This document shows positions 11,149-22,900 of a stretch of DNA of 64,000 bases, piece after piece. Both the position numbers and the translations under genes were made by a program. Origin of the DNA: Nematostella vectensis. Its lineage: Eukaryota > Cnidaria > Anthozoa > Actiniaria > Edwardsiidae. Within the stretch, counting starts at the first letter, position 1. Each line of letters starts with the position of its first letter. Below the pieces are notes generated by a model, which did not search any database, was not told the DNA's origin, and worked only from the letters and a program-made list of their open reading frames with translations. The stretch spans positions 7,873,070 to 7,937,069 of the forward strand of contig NC_064038.1 in assembly GCF_932526225.1 (NCBI RefSeq), written 5' to 3'.

Positions 11149-11250
11149 AGCCTCCCTCGCAGGCGTTTTCAGGCAGGCGTCGCTCGCTCCCCCTCCTCTG
11201 TGGAGGAGCGAGCGACGCCTTCCTAAAAACACCTGCGAGGGCCGGAGGCT
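11149..11250. repeat. Large GC-rich hairpin (foldback), copy 1
   Basis: The left arm starts AGCCTCCCTCGCAGGCG and runs through GGCGTCGCTCGCTCC. The right arm, GGAGCGAGCGACGCC through CCTGCGAGGGCCGGAGGCT, is its reverse complement with few mismatches. The loop region holds CCTCCTCTGTGGAGG. It is a foldback or MITE core duplicated with its flanks. Confidence 0.85.
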
Positions 11251-11662
11251 AGTTTATAAAGTATCACGCTTTGTTTTTTTATGCCTATTTAATGATTTCT
11301 TGACATAATCTGCTTTGCAATGTTTAATAAAAACTATAACATAGCTGTTGCTGACAATGGCTCTTTAATCCACAAACTCACAACACAAACCGGAGGCGAC
11401 GTGATTTCTTTTTTATTCTAAGCAGAAATCTATCTACTTTCGAAATACCATATTAATATTATATTTATTTTTCTGATAACTGAACTTCGTTCGACTTCTT
11501 TTCTGCATATTGTAAACAAAAACGAAACAAGTTGAAAAAAACTTGAAAATATTACATGAATTAATCGTTTTCACTTGTTTTTTTTTTATCCATTATAAAT
11601 CCTCATTCCATATCTGGTTTCCTTTTGACTTTGAGACTATCGCGAGAATTTGGTTAAAAAAA

Positions 11663-11767
11663 AGCCTCCCTCGCAGACGTTTTCAGGCAGGCGTCGCTCG
11701 CTCCCCCTCCTCTGTGGAGGAGGAGCGAGCGACGCCTGCCTAAAAACACCTGCGAGGGCCGGAGGCT
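11663..11767. repeat. Large GC-rich hairpin (foldback), copy 2
   Basis: Second copy of the 11149 hairpin, with CAGACG in place of CAGGCG and three extra bases at the loop. The right arm has GCCTGCC instead of GCCTTCC. In this region the change keeps pairing with the opposite arm. Confidence 0.85.
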
Positions 11768-12190
11768 AGTTTATAAAGTATCACGCTTTGTTTTTTATGC
11801 CTATTTAATGATTTCTTGACATAATCTGCTTTGCAATGTTTAATAAAAACTATAACATAGCTGTTGCTGACAATGGCTCTTTAATCCACAAACTCACAAC
11901 ACAAACCGGAGGCGACGTGATTTCTTTTTTATTCTAAGCAGAAATCTATCTACTTTCGAAATACCATATTGATATTATATTAAATTGAATACTCACAAAT
12001 CCTGCATTCTGCCGAAGGCCATTCAATGGGCATTTATTTTTCTGATAACTGAACTTCGTTCGACTTCTTTTCTGCATTGTAAACAAAAACAAAACAAGTT
12101 GAAGAAAACTTGAAAATATTACATGAATTAATCGTTTTCACTTGTTGTTTTTTAACCATTATAAATCCTCATTCCATATCTGGTTTCCTT

Positions 12191-12960
12191 TTTCTCTGGA
12201 TAGGATTATCCGTTAGAAAGTCGTCGCTATAATTTTAGCAAACGCGATTCAGCCGCCATTTTCCGAGCGTGTCGCTAGTCATAAATCCTGCATTCTGATT
12301 GGCTAATGGTCTATAGTTGGTGTCAGCCAATAATATTTGCTTGTCCACATTTGATCTCTAAATCTACATCCTGTCAGTTGAGAGGATGGTTACGTCTTGA
12401 TCAGGAGCCTCTATGGCACAAAAGGGCAGATCTCAAGGTAGCAAAAGAGACTTTTGTACGGATCCATGGTATTGTGTGAACAAAGTCCTTCCCTTTCTTA
12501 ACAGATATCAGTTCAGCAAGTATACTGTGAAATATGTTACATTCATTTCACACTGTTGATGATGATTATGATGATGAAAATGATAATGATATGATACCAC
12601 CATTTTGTGGTCACGAGTCCCCCGCTAGACTATTCCCCTCTATGCCAGATAGATCTCCCTTGAAGATCCACTTTAAATACATGCCCCCCTCCCCTCCCCT
12701 CCCTGGTCTAGGTCAGATAGATTAGCTCACCTGGAAGACATCTTTCAATTTCCTCAAAATCAGAGGAATAATAAAGTTTTGATAAGGTGACGATAAGTCA
12801 CGACCTGCCTGAGCGCAGCAGCCATTGCGATAAACTGGTGAAACATACAATCGGCGGACCCGACTGGCGTCCTAGAGTGCCATTCCTCCAACGCTCTATC
12901 CAAGTTTAGGGAAGCCTTGCTCGTGCTATGGATTTCCAAAGATACACCCATTAAGAGAGG
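12191..12960. other. Upstream flank and presumed promoter region of the vWA/WAP gene
   Basis: No exon was recognised before the signal-peptide ATG at 12961. A short GATGAT run lies near 12557-12590. Promoter elements could not be assigned with confidence. Confidence 0.4.
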
Positions 12961-13934
12961 ATGGCATTTCGCTTGCAAGCGGCAAGATTGTTTCTCTTGG
13001 TGGTTTCGTTCTACGCAACTTTGTTGAGTTTCTCGTTCGCCCAAGCTCGTGAGTATTTTCTTGTTGCTCTTCGTGAGGAATCGCTAAGTATCTTAAGGGT
13101 AAATTAGGTTTTTGCTTGCTTTAGCGATGACGGTAACCGCTCGCTTTCATATCGCATATCTTTTGACCAAATTAAGAATACTTTACTCAATGCGGATCCC
13201 CGACTATATCGTATTTCCGAATGCCGTATTTCTACTAACAAGATCATAAACATTTAGACCAATAGAGCGCACGTAAAACAGTTTAAAATGTATGAAATAT
13301 CTTGGTGATAAATTAAGACGACTATATAATGTCTTTAGCGTTTAATCTCTTTATCCTGACAAGGCAAATGGTGTTTAAAACTGAAGTATTAGATGGCATT
13401 TAAATTGGAATGTTAATTTCAGGGCTGCACATTGAATATAGTTTCATTTAAAAACCATGCTTCTTAGCGACCGAGTGTTTCAGGTCAAAGGCAAACACAA
13501 TTTGTACGACCTTAGAATGAGCCCATGTTTTCGTGACAGACCTTAACAAGAAGGATACATTTTAGTGCAAATTGATTATATCTGATATTTATGATATCTT
13601 TCATCTGCCTCTGCGATATAAAACACAACTCCCAGAGGGGAATGCAAGAGGGTCTGGGAATAATGCACCAATTTAGTTTCTACTTCGGTCCAAAAAATAT
13701 TATATTTATCAAGATGGAAAAAATATTACTGTAAGGTAAATGAGGTAACCATCTCCCAATGCCAAGCCTCGGACTTTTTCAATCTATTTCACTGTAAATG
13801 TGATCTGTTTTGTTATTGATTTCATAATTATTGTAAATTGATTTTTTTTACGGTGGGCCACAAGTTTGTAAGTGTATCACATTTAAAGTGTTACCCTCTT
13901 AAAATAAAGCTACTACTACTACTACTACTACTAT

Positions 13935-13991
<57 letters not shown>

Positions 13992-16900
13992 ATAATATGC
14001 AAATGTTTAAGAGTTTTGTAAATATGGATAACTCATGCTACTCGTTAGATACAGCCTACCCATGATCCACCACGCGATTTAAAAGGCATAAAAAAATTCT
14101 CTTTGGTCTCTCGGGGTTGGCTAGAATTTTTCACTTTAGGTCCATTCATTTCGGATTTCGCACGCCCCAAGAAAAAAAATCCTGGGTAACGGGTCATTGC
14201 CATAGGCATCTTAATATGTGTAACAAGATATCAAGTATTTTCCCTTTGGTTCAGAAACGCAGAATCTGGTGTGCCCCACAGTACGAACATCGGCACTTAC
14301 ACAACTCAACTGTAAATCGCCCGCGCACAATTGTAATTCTGATAAAGAGTGCCCTGATGGAGAGAAGTGTTGCCCTTTAGGGAGTCAATGCGAGCTTCTT
14401 TGTCGTAAAGCAGTTAAACAAGGTGAGAATTAGATGAATGTGCTGCTAGATTATGCAATGATAATCTTATCTGAAAAGCATTTTGCGCAGAACGAGTGTA
14501 ATTTCTGATCTGTGTTTTACAAGCGCGTGCGGCAGTGCATGATCCCGGGTTTTTTTATCATCGAAAAGCGGGTAAAGCTTAAACAACAAATTTTAAAAGT
14601 AAACATTTTTTACTACCTCACTTCTCCTCGTCGACCTCGTACTTCATCTTTTTGATTTCTATAGTTATTAATCTTCCTCATTTTCATTTTTCAGACAATA
14701 GTAGAATGCATTTTTGAACATACGTAGCGTCAATTTTCGTTATCAAAATTGGAAAGACCTAGTCTTTGAACCTTTGGCTAACCATTTTATTGGCACACCT
14801 TTTTTACATTTGCACGCAATATTTTTCTTCTCGTGAATTTTCCATATCTCAGAACGCTGCGCCGCGGCCATTGACCTAGCCATTCTCTTGGACGCTTCTG
14901 AGGCCATCAGTCCACAAGAATGGTCTAAACTCCTGAAGTTCACCGCTGACCTGATGGACTACTACGGTATCTCCGAGGACGGGACCAGGATTAGTGTCGC
15001 CACCTTTAGCACCGATGTCGACATCGTACTGTCGTTTAACGAGTTTAGCGGAGTGGAGATGAACGCCGCGAGTGTCAAAAGGGGGATACTAGGGGCCAAG
15101 CAGAGCAGAGGGCCTGGCCTGAGGATTGACAAGGCATTAAAAGCCGCGGATAAAGACCTGTTTAACAGGAGATTTGGGATGAGGGAAGATCAGAAAAAGG
15201 TAGGGATATATTATCAATCAGTCTTATAGGTAAGAAACGACATACTTTCCACCTCCCCCATCTTCTAATTCTAGCCCCTTTCCCTCTCCTTTTAACACAC
15301 ATTTACCGCAAAAACTCGAGCGCGTATTTATTCATTCGATTCATTTTTTTTACTCTTTTATTTATTCATTTATTCTTTTATTAATTTATTTTGTTACTGC
15401 GTTTTTCAATATTCTGAGGTCCATATTTCCAAAAGCTTAATCGCCTTCTGGATTTTGTAATTCAAAATCCTTGAAACGTTTCCTGTGACTACCAGTGAAA
15501 TCACGCTACCACTTTAGATACTGACCAATCATAGGGCACCAAATTTAATTCCGTTAGTTTGAATGACGAAAGCCAGACAGCGGTAAAGCAGTTGCAAATC
15601 ATCGACGAAAGTTCGCAAATATCAAAAACCGCAGTAAAAAGATGAAGCTGTGTGCGCTGCAATGTTCTGCTAGCAGTCACGCAACGGTGCATCGTCCCAT
15701 TTCAGGTCTGCCTGTTAGTGACTTCCGGTGCACAAACAAAAGACCAAGGACCCTCTACGCAGCTTGGGACCGTCACCGCCTTACTAAGCGCCAGGGGGGT
15801 CGATATATATGCTGTGGGGGTAGGGGACGGGGTTGACAGCTCTGAGCTCAGGAATATCGCAAGTACTGAGGATTTCATCTACACTGCGAGTTCATTTGAA
15901 GAAATCAACAAGGTTCTAGAGCCGTTTGGCACTGTGCAATGTTCAGGTGGGTACCCTGTGGTTTCCGGTTTCCATGTGCCGATGTAACATCAGACAAAAG
16001 CTACCAAACGAAGGGCAAGAAATCTGTCAGACTACAGACCCATGTAGCATAGAAAATTTCAAAAAGGAGACTACCTGGAGAAAAAAAAACGTTTGACGAG
16101 AAGACTTACTGTCGTAAGTTCAGCAAAGCAGTGGATCGATCTACTGTGTGATAAGGCCACGATGAGGCCTGTATAGCCCAACCTCGGGTTGTCTTTGATT
16201 ACGATTATCATCATATGATTATTGTTTTTCAGGATGCAAGAAACCATTGGACCTCGTACTAGGAATCCCAACATCACGAACTCTAGGCGACGACTTCAAG
16301 CAGATAAAGCTCTTCTTTGTCAACCTGATAGCGCTTTTTGACATCTCCCCTAGCAAGACCCATGTGGGAGTCATTACTTTTAGCGAGTCTGCGCAGATGA
16401 GCCTGCATATGGATAAGATGTACGAACCGCGCACAGTCACAAGGTAAACGAATTTCTTCCGCAAATTAAACAGCTTTCTCAAAGGCTTTCTTAAATGCTA
16501 TAAATGAAGACGCTTGAGCAACGGCTGGCTTTAGAACACTGGCTCGACAGAATGGCCCGAGCTTTTGGGGAGTAAGGGGAGAAGAAACAAACACGAAACC
16601 ACGCGGCACGACGTCGGGACAGGACCTAAATTTATTTCAAAACATGCAGAAATCTCACACTTATTAACACTCTACAAATACGGGCATGACATCTATTTAC
16701 GGAATTTAATACAGGCTACCCAAAATGAGAGAATGAGAAACACTCACACTCTTTACAGCTTACACACGCACGAAATAAAGACGTCTGTTTTATACCGTGG
16801 CACTTGTTTATGCCGCAGGTTTATCAATGACATCACACCGACCGGGGATCAGATGCGTATTGATCGTGCAATCGACACCGCGGGGGATTATGGGTTTACA

Positions 16901-19900
16901 ATTTACGGTGGAGTACGACAGACGATGCCAAAGACCTTTGTGTTGTTTGCGCCCACAAACTCTTCTAGTTCTGCGGCCGCAAACATGAAGGCAGCGGAAA
17001 AGCTCAAAAGCTTAGGCGTGCGCCTACTGATTGTTGGTCTTACCGCTGACATCAACAAAGTGGATTTTTCTTCAGTTGTATCACAGCCCTCGCGGAAGTT
17101 TCTCTTCTCTAGTGCTGCTTATGACGGGTTTACCTCGGTCCGCCACGATATGGCATCTACTTTATGCAATGGTAAGGGTTATTAAAGTGATACCTATATT
17201 AACCGATTGACCCCTCAACAGGCCTGTACCGGCCGTGAGAACTACCAACAATCAAAATATTCATAAATGCAAAATAAGCACCAGATCAAGATACTCACGC
17301 ATCAGCCTAAGGGCTAAATGGTCTTGAAGATATGCACCTACCAAACAGAAGACATGCATACTACCTTTAGCCAGATAATAGCGCAGGTTTTAAGAGAAAT
17401 TTCAAATCGAATATCTCCTCGCGCCCGTTTCTGTTTGCTTCGCTAACTGAGAAAAATGCCCATAAAATTGCGCGCTATTATCCGATAGAAAAGTAGATTC
17501 CAACGCCTATATGGGTAAAAAGTAATTTTTTTAGTACGCATGTGAGCTATCCAATCACAATAGAGTATTAATTTCCCTTGTCAGTGCGTTATGGCGACAT
17601 GTGTCCGTCCCCGGCCAAAAGTCCGAGTTGCCCGATGTTTGTCGTGAATGAATGTGAATCAGACGGTGACTGTAACGAAGCAAGACTGAAATGCTGCCTG
17701 CGAGGCTGTGCTAAGAAATGCGTACCAAAAGTCAAAAGTAGGTAAATATTCACCACTTAGCACATAGAGCAATGTTTGGTCGAGTAGGTAAGTATGTACT
17801 CTTACGTCAGAGAACAATGTTTGGTTGAGTGGGTAAATATGCACTTCTTAAATGATAGGCCTGTGTTTTTTTTTTGTGTAATCGTAAATAGCACAGTGAA
17901 ATTTTCTGGGTGTGTTTAAATAGGACCTTGCCGCGCATTGTTGTACCCAGGATTTGCTTAGAGTATGCGCAATCATAGGTATCATATGAAAAAAGGATAG
18001 TATTTGCAAAGATCCATCAATAAGAAATTACCCACTTTTCGCTGCTGCTAAAGGGCGAGGTAAGGAGTCGAGGGTATTTCCTTAATGGTCATTTTTAGAC
18101 AAGGTCTGGGAAAGATGAGTGATAGACCCCACGTGCCTGAAGAGGAAGAAAATGGGAAGTCATTCATAGGTTTTGGCAAAAAAAAAACATTGTTCAGGGG
18201 GGCAAGTCATATTTCTTTTATTTGCTTCAAAGAACAGTCGCTATTTTTTCATATGTCTTTTAAAAATTAGTGCTCTACAGCAGCGGGGGCAAAGGAGCAA
18301 AGTCCTCCCTTGCTCCCGTGCAAGATACGGCCCTACAAACTTTTAAAATTATTTTTGTATTTTTGTATGACTCTTATCTCTTTTTCTAGATATTTAGGTA
18401 TTGAGCTATCAAACAGCCAATAATAATATGATGCGATTCACAGTTGTTTCTACTTCTGTATAAATTAATCAAATTACCTCTTTATTTTCAAGCTTTATTT
18501 TATCTCGGTTAGTTTAGCGCCGTAGCAAGCCTCAAAATATTAGGGGGGAGGCGGTACGATACGGAAACATCAAGGGGGGGGGGGTACAGCCACGCCCCTA
18601 CCACTCCCTATCAATGGGGGCACAGCCACGCCCCTACTAGTCATTTCCTTATAATTTGGGGGTGGGGCACGTGTTTCCAGTGCTCCACCCCCTGCTACGG
18701 CCCTGTAGTTAGATTGTCTATCATTATTTCTCAGCTTGCTTTGTCCCGATTGACGTGGCTTTTATCATGGACAACTCGGAAAGTGTAAGCTCTGAGAAGT
18801 ACGACTTCGTCAAACGTTTTGTGAAAGATGTCATCATGTCCTACGCAGATGCAGAGAATAGCGCAAACTTTGCTATCGGGCAATACGCTAAATACTTCCA
18901 AACCGGCACCAAACGATTTAGGAACTTTAGGTCAATGGAAGAACTTGACGAAGTTATTAACAGTCTTCGACAAATGTCGAGCAGTGCCGAGAGGAATGTC
19001 GGAGCCGGTTTACGGGGTGCTGCCAACGAATTCTTCCAAGTAAAGAACGGTATGAGACAAGGTTTGCCTCGGTTTTTGATAGTGTTAGCTTCGGCAAATC
19101 CATCGGCAAGCTCGGAGGCCATCGAATCCGCTGTAGTAAATCTTGACAAGGAAAATGTTCGTCGGATTGCGGTCGGGTTTACCGAGGATGCAACGCCGGG
19201 GTTTCTCCGTATGTTGGCGTCGGATCCGAGTCTGATGTTTAGGGTGGATGAGCCGAAAAAGCTGGATAAGGTGATGATGGAGCTGACTCCAATGCTTTGC
19301 CAAGGTAAACATAGACGCCGATTGTAGCACTTGTAATACTGACCAGGCCCGTACCCAGGATTTTTCGAAATCCAAAAAAGTGGACCTAATTTTTTTTCGA
19401 AAGGGGGAGAGGGGTAGGGTTGAGTTTTCTGATAAAAGTCTGACCACCCCCGAAGGAGCAAAATAGAATTTTTATGCCATTGCCGTATCTCCACGCGACG
19501 TTTATTATCGGATTTGGCTACAAAACACGATGATGACATACCAGTGTAATCAAGAATGACTTTTTTTCATCTAATTCGCTTATACTTATAGTTTTGTCTA
19601 CAAATAGCACGTCTATTGCGAACCCGGAAGTCGACTTTCCGCCGTTTCGGGGGGAGCGAACGCACCCCCTGCACCCCCTCCCCCTGTGTACGGGCCTGCT
19701 GACCTTTATTAGAGTTCGGTGATCTCTGTCAGCGTTCACAGTTCAAAGTCTCGTATTAAAAACGTGTTTGTCACTCTAAACTGCTCCACTTAGATTCCAA
19801 TATTCAGCGACCCAACGCTATCGAAATGGGCCCTTTTCCGGGTTCGTTGGTAGGCGTTTATAAACGGGACAGGAAGGAGGGGGCTAAGCCACGCCCATAA

Positions 19901-22900
19901 AAGTCATTTACTAATTTTGTCTTTAAAGAACGGCCCAGCCAATTACACTTTCCTACTGTACCTACTGTTCCCATCTCAAGGACTTGTCAAGTTGGACATC
20001 TCAAGTTGAATTGTGAAAGCATTGAGCATGGAAATGAAATTCACGAAAGTTGCTTAACATGAACCTTGATACTAAAACGAACGTCCCTTGGAGATGTGTG
20101 TTGTTTAGTATCATGCTTTGCCCTTTTTTGTGTTCAGAAAAGCCAGGCCGATGTCCACCTTCAAAGCTTCAAACCGCTAATCAATGCAGCCGTGTCCCCA
20201 TCCCGCCTCAGTCCCTACCGTGTGGAGATTCCGCGCGGAAGCCTGGGCGCCTGCAGAAGGAGAATGATTGGGATTGTCCGGGCGAACAAAAGTGTTGTCT
20301 GCACTCTGACGGATGTCACTTTGTCTGCGCTGAACCGCCTGTTTGTAAGTGCAAACCGAAGGCCATTAAACACGATGCAATTTTTTCCTGCAACTTGCAA
20401 CGAAATATCTGTTGCGTTGCAAGTTGCAAGAAAATTAAAGGGCATTGAAGTACAACCAAACTACTTTGCCTTACCATTGTTAATCTCTTTGACAAACAGA
20501 TTGAGACACCGTTCGCAAAGACAGCGGAAGCGACACTCGATTAAATCTATATCTTCATTTTAACGATCAACATTTTGGGTACTGCTGACATCAAGAAAAA
20601 TATAAAAAAATAATCTGTGCTCTCGTTGTATCGGTATTAGCTTCAAAGTCTTTTATTAGATGATTACTGGACAAAACGATTCATTTTTCTGTTCTTACCA
20701 TTTCGTTTTCCAAATTTTCCTCCCGCGGTATGTTTTATGTCCCTGATGAAAGACAACACGTCTGTCTGCTGATTTGAATGATTAATTTTTGAAATCATTT
20801 TGTCTAGCGTGCAAGAAATCTATGGAGATTCTCTTTCTGGTGGAATCCACTAAGTTTGTGGGTGAGCACGGCTTTAATCGTGTCAAGCATTTCATAACAC
20901 GACTAGTGGAGAATTTCGATGTCAGCGGTACAACCATCACTCTTGCCATGGCAACGTACGCTGACTCTGCCCAGCCCGTGGTACAGTTCAGTGACTCTGC
21001 GGCTTGGAGGAAAGCGGAGTTTCAAAAGGCTGTGCAAGGTGCCTTGTTCTTAGGGGAGGGGAGGGTGCGGACCGCCGAGGCGCTGAAATTCGCCGACAGA
21101 AGGATCTTCACATCCCGCTTTGGCTCACGGGAAGACATCAAGAAGGTATTTTTTTAGGGGGGTGGGGGGAGGGGGTTGTTGACTATTGTCAATACAGAAG
21201 ATTGCCCTAATCGGTTCCAGTTAGTTTAAAAGGGAAGCATGTATCCATCTCTTTTTATACAACCACTCGTCTTAATCGGTATTGGTAGCTAAAACGAGGT
21301 ACCCACCCTACCTTACTTTCATACAGACAATAGTCCTGATCGGTTCGGTTGCTATAACGAGGTACCCACTCAACCTTACTTTCATACAGACAATAGTCCT
21401 GATCGGTTCCGGTCGCTATAACGAGCTAGGTCCCCCTTCTACCTTACTTTCGTACAGACAATAGTCCTGATTGGTTCCGGTCGCTATTACGAGGTACCCA
21501 CTCAACCTTACTTTCATACAGACAATAGTCCTGATCGGTTCTGGTCGCTATTACGAGGTACCCACTCAACCTTACTTTCATACAGACAATAGTCCTGATC
21601 GGTTCCGGTCGCTATTACGAGGTACCCACTCAAACTTTCTTTTATACAGACAATAGTCCTGATCGGTTCCGGTCGCTATTACGAGGTACCCACTCAACCT
21701 TACTTTCATACAGACAATAGTCCTAATCGGTTTGGTCGTTATAACGAGGTACCCACTCAACCTTACTTTCATACAGACAATAGTCCTAATCGGTTTGGTC
21801 GTTATAACGAGGTACCCACTCAACCTTACTTTCATACAGACAATAGTCCTGATCGGTTCCGGTCGCTATAACGAGCTAGGTACCCGCTCTACCTTACTTT
21901 CATACAGACAATAGTCCTGATCGGTTCCGGTCGCTATTACGAGGTACCCACTCAACCTTACTTTCATACAGACAATAGTCCTAATCGGTTTGATCGTTAT
22001 AACGAGGTACCCACCCAACCTTACTTTCATACAGACAATAGTCCTAATCGGTTTGATCGCTATAACGAGGTACCCACTTATCCTTACTTTCATACAGACA
22101 ATAGTCCTAATCGGTTTGGTCTTTATAACGAGGTCCCCACTCAACCTTACTTTCATACAGACAATAGTCCTAATCGGTTTGGTCGTTACAACGAGGTACC
22201 CACCCAACCTTACTTTCATACAGACAATAGTCCTGATCAGTTCCGGTCGCTATTACGAGGTACCCACTCAACCTTACCTTCTTACAGACAATAGTCCTGA
22301 TCGGTTCCGGTCGCTTTGAAGAGGCTGGATTGGCGGTGGCGATCGCAGAGAAACTGTACGGCGAAGGAATCAACCTCGTGGCTGTTGCTATTGGCAACAG
22401 TCCTGACTTTCCGGCGCTGGGGCGATTGGTCGTGAACGAGCGCCATGAGGTCTTTCCTATCCGCTCAGAGACAGCGCTCGAAGGACAACGCAGACCCCTT
22501 GTGACCGCCATATGTGTCGGAGGTAGGTAAACTTAGGTAGCGTTACGGCTAAGGGGCGGACCATTAGAATAGTGGAGGGGTGGGGGGGTAGGGGTGGGGA
22601 GTTTTCATTCGTTTTTTTTTTGTCTCCAGGACGTGCATGAATTTTTCTGTCTTGTTTGGGCTGAATGTATTTTTATTCAAGGCCTTGTTCCTTAATCTCG
22701 GTTTTTTATTGGCTAGCAATGCAATAAAAAAATTCGCAACATTGGCGCCGTTAAAGCAGACTTCCTGAAATTTGCTGATATGTTATTCCCCCAACAACAA
22801 AAAATATGGGTGAACATCTGCTAGTTACGAGCAGATCTTGGCTTATAAAAGTTATTACGGTTAGATAAGAAGAGGAAAATAGCTGTGTCATGCAGTGGTG

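Larger units (their letters stand above)
11111..12190. repeat. Tandem duplication of a 515-bp unit
   Basis: Copy 1 (11111-11625) and copy 2 (11626 to about 12190) are nearly identical over their length. They share the TGACTTTGAGACTATCGCG start, the large hairpin, and the CTTGAAAATATTACATGAAT and CCATATCTGGTTTCC segments. Copy 2 carries an extra block of about 47 bp around 11985-12030. There is no coding content. Confidence 0.9.

Noticed and set aside
21282..22319. Repetitive open frames (TFIQTIVLIG repeats, also open on the minus strand) that look like a repeat protein
   Set aside because: They are products of the 63-bp minisatellite lying in an intron; the frame breaks wherever a 64- or 68-bp unit occurs. 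The array is reported as a repeat instead.
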